This document shows positions 33,935-43,320 of a stretch of 64,000 nt of DNA, in pieces. How positions within the stretch are numbered: position 1 is the first letter of the stretch; the number at the start of each line of letters is the position of its first letter. The notes below the pieces were generated by a model that was not told the DNA's origin, ran no database searches, and saw nothing but the letters and a program-made list of their open reading frames with translations. The stretch is taken from positions 58,927 through 122,926 of the forward strand of contig CAXFAI010000011.1 of the NCBI GenBank assembly GCA_964001305.1, in the 5' to 3' direction. Both the position numbers and the translations under genes were made by a program. This stretch comes from CAJXMH01 sp964001305. GTDB taxonomy: Bacteria > Bacteroidota > Bacteroidia > Flavobacteriales_E > Vicingaceae.

Positions 33935-35041
33935 TTATTGGTGTTTCTTATTGGTTCCTGAGCCGTACTCCATCAAAAATGCTTTTATAAACTCATCCAA
34001 ACCTCCATTCATCACATCATCCACATTGGAAGATTCATGATTGGTTCTCACATCTTTTACCATTTTATAAGGATGCATCACGTAGTTTCTAATTTGAGAA
34101 CCCCATTCTATTTTCTTTTTATCGGCTTCAATTTCTGCACGTTTTTCCTCTCGCTTTCGCATTTCAATCTCAAACAATTGAGATTTTAATAGTTGCATTG
34201 CTTTTTCTTTATTAGCTAATTGCGAACGAGACTCGGTGTTATCAATGACAATCCCACTAGGCTTGTGATGCAAACGAACTCCAGTTTCTACCTTGTTTAC
34301 ATTCTGACCACCAGCACCTCCTGAACGGAAAGTATCCCAACTAATATCCGCAGGGTTAACTTCAATTTCTATGCTATCGTCAACCAAAGGATAAACATAA
34401 ACCGAAGCAAAAGAGGTATGACGTTTGGCGTTTGAATCAAATGGAGAAATACGAACCAAACGATGTACTCCATTTTCACCCTTTAAGTAACCAAAGGCAA
34501 ACTCCCCTTCAAATTCAAGGGTTACTGTTTTTATTCCCGCAACATCGCCTTCTTGGTGATCTAGCTCTTTGATGTTCATGCCATTTTTTTCTCCCCACAT
34601 CAAATACATTCTCATCAGCATTGAAGCCCAGTCACAACTTTCTGTTCCACCTGCTCCAGCAGTAATTTGTAAGACGGCATTTAGAGAGTCTTCTTCTGCA
34701 CTTAGCATATTTTTAAACTCCAAATCCTCTACTCCTTCTTCAGCCTTTTCAAAAGCTTGCATAACCTCAGCTTCCGTTGCCCCTTCTTCTTTGTAAAAAT
34801 CATATAACACTTCAAGGTCATCTACCAAGCCTTTTACTTGGTCATACCCATCTGTCCAAATTTTTTTATTTCTAATCTGTCTTAAAATAACTTCCGCTTC
34901 TTTGGGATTATCCCAAAATTCAGGCAAATGTGTACGTTGTTCCTCTTGGTCAATTTCAATCTTTAAATCTTCAATGTTTAAATATCCTTTTAAAGCTTCC
35001 ACTCTAGTGGCCAGACCTTTTATTTGTTCTTGTGTAATCAT
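33935..35041 (-). CDS. prfB: Peptide chain release factor 2, no programmed frameshift
   Basis: 368 residues in a single frame. Recognises UGA and UAA stops. Seen: the anticodon-like SPF in VRISPFDSNAKRHTSFASV, and RSGGAGGQNVNKVETGV with the GGQ that triggers peptide release. Many bacterial prfB genes need a +1 frameshift at a UGA after a GYL-like stretch; here GYLNIEDLKIEI reads through without any stop, so autoregulation by frameshifting is absent. ATG 35041 lies seven bases behind a TAACTTTG element. Divergent from a secreted protein gene. Confidence 0.95.
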   Translation of the reverse strand: MITQEQIKGLATRVEALKGYLNIEDLKIEIDQEEQRTHLPEFWDNPKEAEVILRQIRNKKIWTDGYDQVKGLVDDLEVLYDFYKEEGATEAEVMQAFEKAEEGVEDLEFKNMLSAEEDSLNAVLQITAGAGGTESCDWASMLMRMYLMWGEKNGMNIKELDHQEGDVAGIKTVTLEFEGEFAFGYLKGENGVHRLVRISPFDSNAKRHTSFASVYVYPLVDDSIEIEVNPADISWDTFRSGGAGGQNVNKVETGVRLHHKPSGIVIDNTESRSQLANKEKAMQLLKSQLFEIEMRKREEKRAEIEADKKKIEWGSQIRNYVMHPYKMVKDVRTNHESSNVDDVMNGGLDEFIKAFLMEYGSGTNKKHQ

Positions 35042-35048
35042 GAGTGCC

Positions 35049-35056
35049 CAAAGTTA
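35049..35056 (-). promoter_or_regulatory. -7 promoter element of prfB
   Basis: Minus-strand TAACTTTG, an exact TAnnTTTG match, seven bases before the prfB ATG, again pointing to a leaderless or very short-leader mRNA. No TTG at standard distance. Confidence 0.4.
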
Positions 35057-35137
35057 ATTTTTCCAATTTTAATTCTACTGATTTCATGCTTTTGCACGAC
35101 TTTTGATATTCATCAAAAAATCAATCAACCAAGAACA

Positions 35138-35620
35138 ATGAAAAATCCAATTATTAGCCTGAGTCTAGCTCTATTTTTTAGCTTCATTATCACTTCTTCA
35201 GCAAGTGCACAAAATCAGCAGTATAAAATAATAACAACTGTAGAATCTATAGTTCCCATGGGACTTGGACGTTCACGTATTATTGAAGAAAATGAAGATG
35301 TAGAAGTTGAAGAATTTGCAACTGAACGAACAGATGGCAAGAAGACTAGTCAAGGAAAGGTGAAAAGAAAAGAATTAAAAATTGACAATTTCACCGAAAC
35401 TAAATTGTTGAACTTTTACAGTGGAGTTGGTTTAAACTTTCAAAACATTGCATCAAACGACGCCATGATTTCAGCGATGCTTACGGAAATGGCGGCTGAA
35501 GGATGGGAGCTATTTACAGTTGTAAGCGGAGTCGAAAGTGACTCAGGAAATGGGGACGGTAAAGGCATTTTTATTACCAGATATGTTTTTCGTAAAACGG
35601 TTGATGAAAGCACGAACTAA
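35138..35620 (+). CDS. Secreted protein, function unknown
   Basis: About 160 residues from the ATG at 35138. Signal peptide with a clear cleavage pattern: a hydrophobic SLALFFSFIITS followed by SASAQNQQ. The mature part has an acidic EENEDVEVEEF stretch, a Lys-rich turn, and a C-terminal segment with MAAEGWELFTVVSG and GIFITRYVFRK, where the GWEL-x-TVV pattern resembles DUF4177-like beta/alpha folds. Divergent from prfB, upstream of recQ on the same strand. No firm family. Confidence 0.6.
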   Translation: MKNPIISLSLALFFSFIITSSASAQNQQYKIITTVESIVPMGLGRSRIIEENEDVEVEEFATERTDGKKTSQGKVKRKELKIDNFTETKLLNFYSGVGLNFQNIASNDAMISAMLTEMAAEGWELFTVVSGVESDSGNGDGKGIFITRYVFRKTVDESTN

Positions 35621-35676
35621 AATTAGTTTTCAATAAGTATTTGGAATTTCGGTTTAACCGCTACCTTTATATTTAG

Positions 35677-37593
35677 ATGGCAGTTGATCAGATCCACCAA
35701 ATTTTACTTCAATACTGGGGCTATTCTTCTTTCAGGGAAAAGCAAGAAGACATTATTCTTTCAGCTCTTGAAGGAAAAGACACTTTGGCATTACTGCCTA
35801 CTGGAGGAGGAAAATCCATTTGTTTTCAAGTGCCTGCCCTAGCCAAAGAAGGAATATGTATTGTAATTTCTCCTTTAATTGCCCTTATGCAAGATCAAGT
35901 TGATAATTTGCAGAAAAGAGGAATTAAAGCCTTGGCCATTAGTTCTGCATTGAGCCGAAAAGAGATTGATATTGCTTTAGACAATGCCGCTTACGGGGAT
36001 TTTAAGTTTTTATATGTTTCACCAGAGCGACTTGAGACGGAACTTTTTCAAGCTCGCTTGAAAAAAATGAATGTAAATCTGATTGCCGTTGACGAAGCCC
36101 ATTGTATTTCGCAATGGGGTTATGATTTTAGGCCATCTTATTTAAACATTGCTCACCTAAGAGAATTGTTACCTCATGCTCCTTTTTTAGCTTTAACCGC
36201 CACTGCAACACCAAATGTAGTGGAAGACATTCAAGAAAAACTTTTGTTTAAGGCGAAGCATGTAATCCAAAAAAGCTTTGAACGGAAAAATCTAGCCTAT
36301 GTGGTTCTTCATGAAGAAGATCAATACAAACGCATGTTAAAAGTAATTTCAGGCGTTAAAGGTAGTGGTATTGTTTATGTAAATCGAAGAAAAAAATGCA
36401 AGGAAGTCACCCTCTTTTTAAGTGAAAATGGGATTTCGGCAGACTATTATCATGCAGGTTTAAATCACAGTCAAAGAAATGAAAAACAAGAAGCTTGGAT
36501 TAATAATCGAATTCAAGTAGTAGTGGCAACAAATGCTTTTGGAATGGGCATTGACAAAGCAGATGTTCGATTTGTAATTCATTTGGATTTACCTGAATCC
36601 TTAGAAGCTTATTTTCAGGAAGCAGGAAGGGGCGGTAGAGATGGCAAAAAAGCTTATGCGGTTTTATTGATGACACCCTCCATGGGAAATGATTTAAAGA
36701 AACAAATTGAACAGTCATTTCCTGAAATTAAAACCATTAAAAAAGTTTATCAGTGTTTGGGAAATTTCCTTCAACTTCCTATTGGCAGTGGCGAGAATCA
36801 AAGTTTTGATTTCAATATTGCTGAATTTGCCGAGCGCTACTCCATGCATCCGATAGAAGCCTATCACAGTTTACATTTTCTTGAAAAAGAAGGGTATCTA
36901 GTCCTTTCCGAAAACTTTTCTAACCCTTCAAGAATTCATATTTCTGTCAATAAAAGTGACTTGTATAAGTTTCAAGTTGAAAATCCAACATACGACTCAT
37001 TTATAAAGGGTTTGCTTCGCAGTTACGGTGGACTATTCGATGGCTTTGTTAAGATTAATGAACAGGTATTGGCAAAAAATCTCAAGTTAAATACACAACA
37101 GCTAATTACTAAACTCAAAAACTTACAAAAGCTCGAATTAATAGATTATGAAGCTCAAAGTAGCCTGCCGAAGATTACATTAACTACACCTAGACTTGAA
37201 CAAGAGGCCCTAAGAATTTCTAAGAAAAATTATTTAGAACGTAAACAAGTAGCCTTTAAAAAGCTAGAAGCTGTATTGCATTACTCGGAGAGTCACAATC
37301 GATGTAGAAGTCAAATTCTACTCTCATACTTTGGAGAGAATGACAGCTACCGTTGCGGTGTTTGTGATGTTTGCCTTGAAAGAAACAAACTAGAATTAAA
37401 CGATTTGGAGTTTGAAGAAATTAAAAAACAAATGCATGCAATTATTGATTCAGAACCGATTTCCTTAACCAATATTATTTCGCAAATTAAAGGTTATAAG
37501 GAAAAGCAAATTATTAAAGTGATTGATTTTCTACTGGATACAGGAGAGCTTAAAACAGACGGCCTTGGTTTTCAGTGGACTCATCAATCATAG
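35677..37593 (+). CDS. recQ: ATP-dependent DNA helicase RecQ
   Basis: 638 residues. SF2 helicase core: FREKQEDIILSALEGKD (motif 0), LLPTGGGKSICFQVP (Walker A), VDEAHCISQWGYDFR (DEAH and aromatic loop), ALTATATPNVVEDI, ATNAFGMGIDKADVRFVIH and EAGRGGRDG (motif VI). The RQC zinc-binding region has CRSQILLSYFGE and CGVCDVC. A recognisable C-terminal HRDC domain is not seen; the tail is short. Unwinds DNA 3' to 5' in recombination and fork repair. A TACCTTTA with TTG 18 bases upstream is a fair promoter. Overlaps convergent ligA by 44 bases. Confidence 0.95.
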   Translation: MAVDQIHQILLQYWGYSSFREKQEDIILSALEGKDTLALLPTGGGKSICFQVPALAKEGICIVISPLIALMQDQVDNLQKRGIKALAISSALSRKEIDIALDNAAYGDFKFLYVSPERLETELFQARLKKMNVNLIAVDEAHCISQWGYDFRPSYLNIAHLRELLPHAPFLALTATATPNVVEDIQEKLLFKAKHVIQKSFERKNLAYVVLHEEDQYKRMLKVISGVKGSGIVYVNRRKKCKEVTLFLSENGISADYYHAGLNHSQRNEKQEAWINNRIQVVVATNAFGMGIDKADVRFVIHLDLPESLEAYFQEAGRGGRDGKKAYAVLLMTPSMGNDLKKQIEQSFPEIKTIKKVYQCLGNFLQLPIGSGENQSFDFNIAEFAERYSMHPIEAYHSLHFLEKEGYLVLSENFSNPSRIHISVNKSDLYKFQVENPTYDSFIKGLLRSYGGLFDGFVKINEQVLAKNLKLNTQQLITKLKNLQKLELIDYEAQSSLPKITLTTPRLEQEALRISKKNYLERKQVAFKKLEAVLHYSESHNRCRSQILLSYFGENDSYRCGVCDVCLERNKLELNDLEFEEIKKQMHAIIDSEPISLTNIISQIKGYKEKQIIKVIDFLLDTGELKTDGLGFQWTHQS

Positions 37594-39595
37594 CTGCAAA
37601 TTCCTCTTCCGAAATCATTTTAACCCCTAATTTTTCAGCCTTCTCTTTTTTAGCAGGGCCCATTTTATCACCTGCAATCAAATAATCAGTTTTCGCTGAA
37701 ATACTGCCCACATTCTTACCCCCATGATCTTCAATGGCTTGTTTTAATTCATTTCTTGAAAATTGCTGAAAAACACCAGAAACCACGAAAGTCATCCCAT
37801 TTAAACTAGCCGATTTAAGCGTAGATTCTTCTTCCGCCATTTCCATCTGCAAACCAATACTGGTCAAGGTATCCACTAATTCTCGATTTCTTTCTTCTTC
37901 AAAGAAGGCTAATATACTTGCTGCAATTTTATCACCGATTTCATCTACCTCAACCAATTCCTCAAAGCTAGCTTGTCTGATTGCTTGCATACTTTTAAAG
38001 TGCTTGGCTAACTTTTTAGCAACGGTTTCACCCACGTATCGAATACCAATAGCAAAAAGCACTCGTTGGAAAGGGATTTCCTTTGATTTTTCAACGCCTT
38101 CAATCAAGTTGTTTACCGACTTCTCGGCCATCCGTTCCAATGGAAGTAAATCTTCTTTTTTTAAGAAATAAATATCTGCAATGGTCTGAATCAAACCTGC
38201 CTCATACAATTGCTCTACTGTTTCTTCACCTAATCCTTCAATATCCATCGCCTTTCGACTAATAAAGTGGGCCATTTTTCCTTTGATTTGAGGCGGACAG
38301 CCCCAGACATTGGGACAGTAATGTTGTGCCTCTCCTTCAATTCGGATTAAGCTTGTACCACACTCTGGACAAACAGTAGCGTATTGAGTTGCATTTGAAT
38401 CTTTTGGTCTTAATTCCAAGTTAACGCCTACCACCTTTGGTATGATTTCTCCTCCTTTTTCTACCTGAACAGTGTCTCCTTCTCGAATATCAAGCTTCGC
38501 AATTTGGTCGGCATTGTGTAGTGATGCTCTTTTTACTGTTGTGCCGGCCAATTGAACAGGCTCCAAGTTGGCTACAGGAGTAATGGCTCCTGTTCTCCCT
38601 ACTTGATAAGTTATCTCATTCAGTTTGGTTTCTACCCGCTCTGCTTTAAATTTATAGGCAATTGCCCACCGTGGACTTTTAGCGGTAAATCCTAACTCTT
38701 CTTGTAAATGATAGTCATTTACCTTCACCACAATACCATCAATCTCGAAATTTAGTTCGCTTCGCTTTTTATCCCAATATTCAATAAATTCAAAAACTTC
38801 GTCAATGTTATTGGCAGAAGCAATTAGCTTCTTTTCTTTAGAAGGAGCTTTAAAGCCCCAACTTGCTGCAGCTTGTAAATTCTCTAAATGACCATCAAAA
38901 GGCAATTTTTCTCCCAAAACGTAATACAAGTAACAATCCAATTGCCGTTCAGCAACAATAGCAGAATCTTGCATTTTTAATGTACCTGAAGCCGCATTTC
39001 TAGGGTTCGCCAAACGATCTTCTCCTGCAGCTTCTCGCTTTTCATTTAATGCCTGAAAAATTGATAAGGGATAAAAAATCTCACCCCGAATTTCAAATTC
39101 TTCAGGGTAATCTCCACGCAACTGCAAAGGCACCGAACGAATGGTTTTTACATTGGCTGTAATATCATCCCCTTGGGTTCCATCTCCACGCGTTACAGCC
39201 CTTTCAATTTTTCCATTTTTATACGAAATCCCTATGGCTACCCCATCGTATTTTAACTCACAGGTATAGCTTACTTTCTTTCCAGCCAACTTTTGCACAC
39301 GTTCGTCAAAATCAATTAATTCTTCTTTGCTGTAGCTATTTGACAAAGACAGCATCGGATATTTATGCTTAACCGTTTCAAAGTTTTTAGTGATTTCGCC
39401 ACCTACTCTTTTTGTGGGTGAATGATCATCTGCAAATTGAGGGTAAGCAGCTTCAAGCTCTTGAAGTTCCTTCAACTTCATATCAAATTCATAATCACTA
39501 ATGCTGGGATTGTCTTCTACATAATATTTGTGATTATGCGTTCTCAATTCCTCTGTTAGGACTTCCATTTTCTTCTTGGCTTCTTCCGCTTGCAT
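37550..39595 (-). CDS. ligA: NAD-dependent DNA ligase
   Basis: 681 residues with the full LigA layout. Ia domain, then the adenylation domain with YTCELKYDGVAIGI (catalytic Lys in KYDG), RGDGTQGDDIT, RGEIFYP, ANPRNAASGTLK, GIVVKVND; OB fold with GRTGAITPVANLEPV; a four-Cys zinc finger (CPECG...CPNVWGC); helix-hairpin-helix region with MAHFISRKAMDIEGLGE; and a C-terminal BRCT domain (about 600-675). Seals nicks with NAD+. The last 14 codons overlap the end of recQ on the other strand. Confidence 0.97.
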   Translation of the reverse strand: MQAEEAKKKMEVLTEELRTHNHKYYVEDNPSISDYEFDMKLKELQELEAAYPQFADDHSPTKRVGGEITKNFETVKHKYPMLSLSNSYSKEELIDFDERVQKLAGKKVSYTCELKYDGVAIGISYKNGKIERAVTRGDGTQGDDITANVKTIRSVPLQLRGDYPEEFEIRGEIFYPLSIFQALNEKREAAGEDRLANPRNAASGTLKMQDSAIVAERQLDCYLYYVLGEKLPFDGHLENLQAAASWGFKAPSKEKKLIASANNIDEVFEFIEYWDKKRSELNFEIDGIVVKVNDYHLQEELGFTAKSPRWAIAYKFKAERVETKLNEITYQVGRTGAITPVANLEPVQLAGTTVKRASLHNADQIAKLDIREGDTVQVEKGGEIIPKVVGVNLELRPKDSNATQYATVCPECGTSLIRIEGEAQHYCPNVWGCPPQIKGKMAHFISRKAMDIEGLGEETVEQLYEAGLIQTIADIYFLKKEDLLPLERMAEKSVNNLIEGVEKSKEIPFQRVLFAIGIRYVGETVAKKLAKHFKSMQAIRQASFEELVEVDEIGDKIAASILAFFEEERNRELVDTLTSIGLQMEMAEEESTLKSASLNGMTFVVSGVFQQFSRNELKQAIEDHGGKNVGSISAKTDYLIAGDKMGPAKKEKAEKLGVKMISEEEFAAMIDESTENQGRLF

Positions 39596-39668
39596 GCTGT
39601 TGTATTTCTGAAAACTCTAAATTATAAATTCACTCTCATTAAGGCTATCTTTAGGCTCACTTTTGACT

Positions 39669-41060
39669 ATGAAATTTACAGAACGATACGCCAAATTATT
39701 CCAATACCTTTTACCTAGTCCGTTTACCATTGCCATTTTACTAAGCTTGGTAACCTTTACGATTACATTGTTTTTTACAGAAGGCAATGCTGATAGCATT
39801 GGTGGGCATGCCCTAGAGATTCTTTCTTATTGGGAAGAAGGTTTGTGGCAAAAAGGACTGATGGTATTTGCCATGCAAATGATGCTCATCTTAGTATTGG
39901 GTCATGTTTTAGCCTTAAGTCTACTAGCTACTAAAGTAATTCGAAAGATGCTGACTTATACCCAAAATACTGCAAGTGCTGCATTTTGGGTCTGTTTGTT
40001 AACCCTACTTGTCGCTTTGTTTAATTGGGGCCTAGGCTTGATTTTTGGAGCCATTTTCGCACGTAAAGTGGCTGAAGAAGCGAGAGAAAAAGGAATGAAA
40101 CTAAATTACCCGCTGATTGGCGCAGCAGGCTATTCTGGTTTAATGGTATGGCATGGCGGCATTAGTGGTTCCTCACTTGCAAAAGTTGCAGAAGCAGGCC
40201 ATTTAAAAGATATGATGAAGGGAATTATTGCGGATGAACAGCTGCTTTTACTTCCTAATCAAATTTCATTTTCTGAAACAGTTTTCTCAAGCATGAATGT
40301 TTATAGTAGTTTCATGGTTGTCCTGCTACTTCCGCTACTGTTGTACTTCATAGGTAAAAAGAGTAAAAACTCTCCATTACCTGAGTTCATTAAAAATGAT
40401 AAAATTGAAAAAACCACTGCCATTGTTGGAGCAGAGCGATTGGATAATTCCAAAGTTCTATCGAGCATTTTAGGATTAGTTATCATTGGCTTTGCCTTAT
40501 ACAAAGCTTTTATAACTGAGAACTCAAGTAGTTTTTCGTTTATAACACCCAATTATTTAAACTTTTTACTTCTTGGTCTAGGTATTCTATTGCACGGAAA
40601 CTTTAACCATTTTCTTAAAGCAGTAAATGAGGCCATTGGCGGTGCAGCAGGAATTTTAATTCAATTTCCATTTTACTTTGGCATAATGGGCATGATGAAG
40701 AGCTCAGGTTTGGTTCATGAATTTTCAGCCTTTTTTGTCCAAATTTCAAATGAAAATACATTCCCCATTTTCACAATGATTAGCGCAGGAATTGTAAACA
40801 TTTTTGTCCCTAGTGGTGGCGGACAGTGGGCGGTTCAAGGCCCAATCATTGTGCAAGCTTCTCAAAGTTTAGGCATCGATTTACCCAAAAGCATTCTGGC
40901 TTTGGCATACGGCGATCAATTAACCAATATGCTTCAACCTTTTTGGGCTTTGCCTTTGTTAGGAATTACCCAATTAAAAGCTAAGGACATTTTACCCTAC
41001 ACTTTAGTTTTAATGTTAGCCGGAGGCTTAATCTATCTTTCTGCTTTGCTGATTTTTTAG
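39669..41060 (+). CDS. atoE: Short-chain fatty acid transporter (AtoE family)
   Basis: 463 residues, hydrophobic, about ten to twelve spans. Seen: FQYLLPSPFTIAILLSLVTF, a central NWGLGLIFGAIFARKVAEEA, GYSGLMVWHGGISGSSLAKVA, FVPSGGGQWAVQGPI and YGDQLTNMLQPFWALPLLG, matching AtoE/TIGR00366 short-chain fatty acid transporters in the IT superfamily. Expected to import short-chain acids such as acetoacetate or butyrate at the inner membrane. ATG 39669 is used; the TTG at 39663 is less likely. Stand-alone gene with TATCTTTA upstream. No atoB or atoD neighbour here. Confidence 0.88.
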   Translation: MKFTERYAKLFQYLLPSPFTIAILLSLVTFTITLFFTEGNADSIGGHALEILSYWEEGLWQKGLMVFAMQMMLILVLGHVLALSLLATKVIRKMLTYTQNTASAAFWVCLLTLLVALFNWGLGLIFGAIFARKVAEEAREKGMKLNYPLIGAAGYSGLMVWHGGISGSSLAKVAEAGHLKDMMKGIIADEQLLLLPNQISFSETVFSSMNVYSSFMVVLLLPLLLYFIGKKSKNSPLPEFIKNDKIEKTTAIVGAERLDNSKVLSSILGLVIIGFALYKAFITENSSSFSFITPNYLNFLLLGLGILLHGNFNHFLKAVNEAIGGAAGILIQFPFYFGIMGMMKSSGLVHEFSAFFVQISNENTFPIFTMISAGIVNIFVPSGGGQWAVQGPIIVQASQSLGIDLPKSILALAYGDQLTNMLQPFWALPLLGITQLKAKDILPYTLVLMLAGGLIYLSALLIF

Positions 41061-41067
41061 TGCTTAG

Positions 41068-42192
41068 TTAGAGATTTACTCCTTTCATGCCTTTGGTGTC
41101 AAAAGCATCTCTCAATCCGTTTCCTAGTAAAACGAAAGAAAGTACTAGCAAACAAATGGCAATTCCTGGTAGAATGGCCAAGTAGGCATCTCCAGTAATA
41201 ATATATCCCTTGTGTTCGCTAATCATTTTTCCCCAAGTGGCTTGTGGAGGTTGAGCTCCTAAACCCAAAAAGCTAAGTCCGGCCTCAATGAGTATAGCGG
41301 CTGCAAAATTGGAAGCAGAAATGACAATTATTGGGCCAGTAATATTGGGTAAGATATGCTTTAGCATAATTCGAAAATCTTTAAACCCAAGCGACTTCCC
41401 AGCTTCCACAAATTCCATTTCTCTAACGCTCATAACTTGACCTCTAACCACCCTCGCAACTTCAACCCACATGGTTAAACCAACAGCGACAAATACTTGC
41501 CAAAAGCCTTTTCCTAAAGCCAAAGTAATGGCAATTACCAACAATAGCGTAGGAATAGACCAAACCACATTAATGAACCACATTACAAATTCGTCTAGTT
41601 TTCCTTTATAATAAGCGGCCAACATTCCTAAACTGATGCCAATAACTAAACTGATTAAAATGGCAATAAATCCTACGGTGAAAGAAATCCATGTACCAGC
41701 CATTAAACGACTTAATAAATCTCGTCCATATCGGTCCGTACCAAGCCAATAAGTTCTTTCCTGAACGATTTTCGATTCAGTAAATTCAAATCCTGCATCT
41801 AGCCAAAGGTTCTTGTCAAAACTGAGCCATTCGCCTTCATTGGGTTTACTTCCTGTATATCGTTCAACAGTAATTTGATCTTCCTCGAATTTATAATCGT
41901 AGATTGGAATCTCTCTTTGACTTGCTTCTTTTCCATACAACCACCAATTAAAAAAAGATTGATCCCTAGCTGCATTCAATGCTGGGAGCACCAACATTTT
42001 TTGTTGAAAGCCAGGATGTTTTCTTGCAATTTCTAAGTGCTGCTGATTGGCTTTAGGACTAGAATCTGGCCGCAGAATTGGCCCTAATATAGCTACAAGT
42101 AAAAAAACAAAAATGCATGACAGGCCCGCTACTGCTAAAGGGTTTGCTTTTAACTTTTTCCATGCTAAATATGTTGGCGAATCCTGCTTCAT
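41068..42192 (-). CDS. ABC transporter permease, oligopeptide/dipeptide type (OppC/DppC-like)
   Basis: 374 residues. N-terminal anchor LAVAGLSCIFVFLLVAILGPIL, then about 110 residues of periplasmic insert, then WLGTDRYGRDLLSRLMAG and five further spans. The permease signature EAGKSLGFKDFRIMLKHILPN (EAA loop) contacts the ATPase, and GLSFLGLGAQPPQATWG is typical of DppC. Normally works with a DppB partner, ATPases and a binding protein; none is in this window, so it is orphaned here. Follows the glycosyltransferase gene by 15 bases. Confidence 0.88.
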   Translation of the reverse strand: MKQDSPTYLAWKKLKANPLAVAGLSCIFVFLLVAILGPILRPDSSPKANQQHLEIARKHPGFQQKMLVLPALNAARDQSFFNWWLYGKEASQREIPIYDYKFEEDQITVERYTGSKPNEGEWLSFDKNLWLDAGFEFTESKIVQERTYWLGTDRYGRDLLSRLMAGTWISFTVGFIAILISLVIGISLGMLAAYYKGKLDEFVMWFINVVWSIPTLLLVIAITLALGKGFWQVFVAVGLTMWVEVARVVRGQVMSVREMEFVEAGKSLGFKDFRIMLKHILPNITGPIIVISASNFAAAILIEAGLSFLGLGAQPPQATWGKMISEHKGYIITGDAYLAILPGIAICLLVLSFVLLGNGLRDAFDTKGMKGVNL

Positions 42193-42207
42193 AAAAGACT
42201 AAGGCAA

Positions 42208-43320
42208 CTAAATTTTTCGTCCTTTCCAAACCGGACGGTAAAGTAAAGATAACAAAGCTATACCCACTGTGTAGAAAGGATAAAGAAAAGAGAGTAAAGT
42301 AACATTTACAATTGCATTTTTAATTGGATACCATGACTGTATTTGTCTTAATAATAGAAAATCTAGCAAGCATTTAAGACCAAAGATAAAAGCGAATTGT
42401 CCAAATGACATTTGGTTAAAGAAAACGGCAAAAAAGGAAATAAACAAACTCAAATTTGCCAAGAGAATACTTAAACCATAAAGCCTTGCTGATTTATCCT
42501 TATAATATTTTCCTTTTTGTGCCCATCTTATTTTTTGATTTAAAAACTCTTTCCACGAACTTGGAAATGGAGTACTAACAATAGCTTCTTTAGCTGTTAA
42601 AAATGAAATATTCGATTCCTTGCCAAATTTTTGCTTAAGAGCATGAAGTAAAAAGACATCATCACCTGAAGCCAAATTGGTTTTTAACTCCTCATCTTTT
42701 AATTCAAGGTATAATGCCTTTGGAAACATTAGATTGGCACCATTGCACATAAATGCATTTCCACTTTTTATACTTCCAGCTGTGGCAGCCATTAGTGCCG
42801 CTTGTTCTAGATTAAACACTTTTTTCCAATCTTTATCCAAAGTTGAAAATTTAACAGCAGCACATAATAACATTGGCTTCTCATTTAAAAATGAATTGAC
42901 CATTAGATTAAGCCAATTTGGATCATGAACACAATCCGCATCGGTTGTGATAATCAGGTCTGATTGAGATTTTTCAATTCCAAGACGTATGGCAGCTTTT
43001 TTTCCTGTTTGCTCCTCTAATTTTAATAGGCGTAGATTACTTTCCTTTTCAAGCAAAGATTGAATCAATGCTACACTTTGGTCTCCTGAATGGTCATCGA
43101 TTAAAATAATTTCAAACAGCTCTTTCGGAAAGCTTTGTGAGGTAAGTGAAAGAATCAGGTTCTTTATATTTTTCTCTTCGTTCCGAAAAGGAACAACAAT
43201 GCTTACTTTTTCATTCAGATGCTTTTTAACATCAAAAGTCTTCTTTTGACGCAATGCAAATATCCATTGAACAATCACTATCATGTAAGGAAGCAATAGA
43301 AATAATAAAATGCTAGTCAA
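42208..43320 (-). CDS. Membrane-anchored family 2 glycosyltransferase
   Basis: 370 residues. N-terminal membrane span (ILLFLLLPYMIVIVQWIFAL), then GT-A domain with VSIVVPFRNEEKNIKNLI, ITTDADCVHDPNW (DXD) and RWAQKGKYYKD (QxxRW-type motif), and three C-terminal spans. Processive or transferring family 2 enzymes of this form extend lipid-linked glycans. The eight-base overlap with the upstream flippase-like gene (43313-44284) suggests they work together on a lipid-linked sugar. Acceptor unknown. Confidence 0.85.
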   Translation of the reverse strand: MTSILLFLLLPYMIVIVQWIFALRQKKTFDVKKHLNEKVSIVVPFRNEEKNIKNLILSLTSQSFPKELFEIILIDDHSGDQSVALIQSLLEKESNLRLLKLEEQTGKKAAIRLGIEKSQSDLIITTDADCVHDPNWLNLMVNSFLNEKPMLLCAAVKFSTLDKDWKKVFNLEQAALMAATAGSIKSGNAFMCNGANLMFPKALYLELKDEELKTNLASGDDVFLLHALKQKFGKESNISFLTAKEAIVSTPFPSSWKEFLNQKIRWAQKGKYYKDKSARLYGLSILLANLSLFISFFAVFFNQMSFGQFAFIFGLKCLLDFLLLRQIQSWYPIKNAIVNVTLLSFLYPFYTVGIALLSLLYRPVWKGRKI

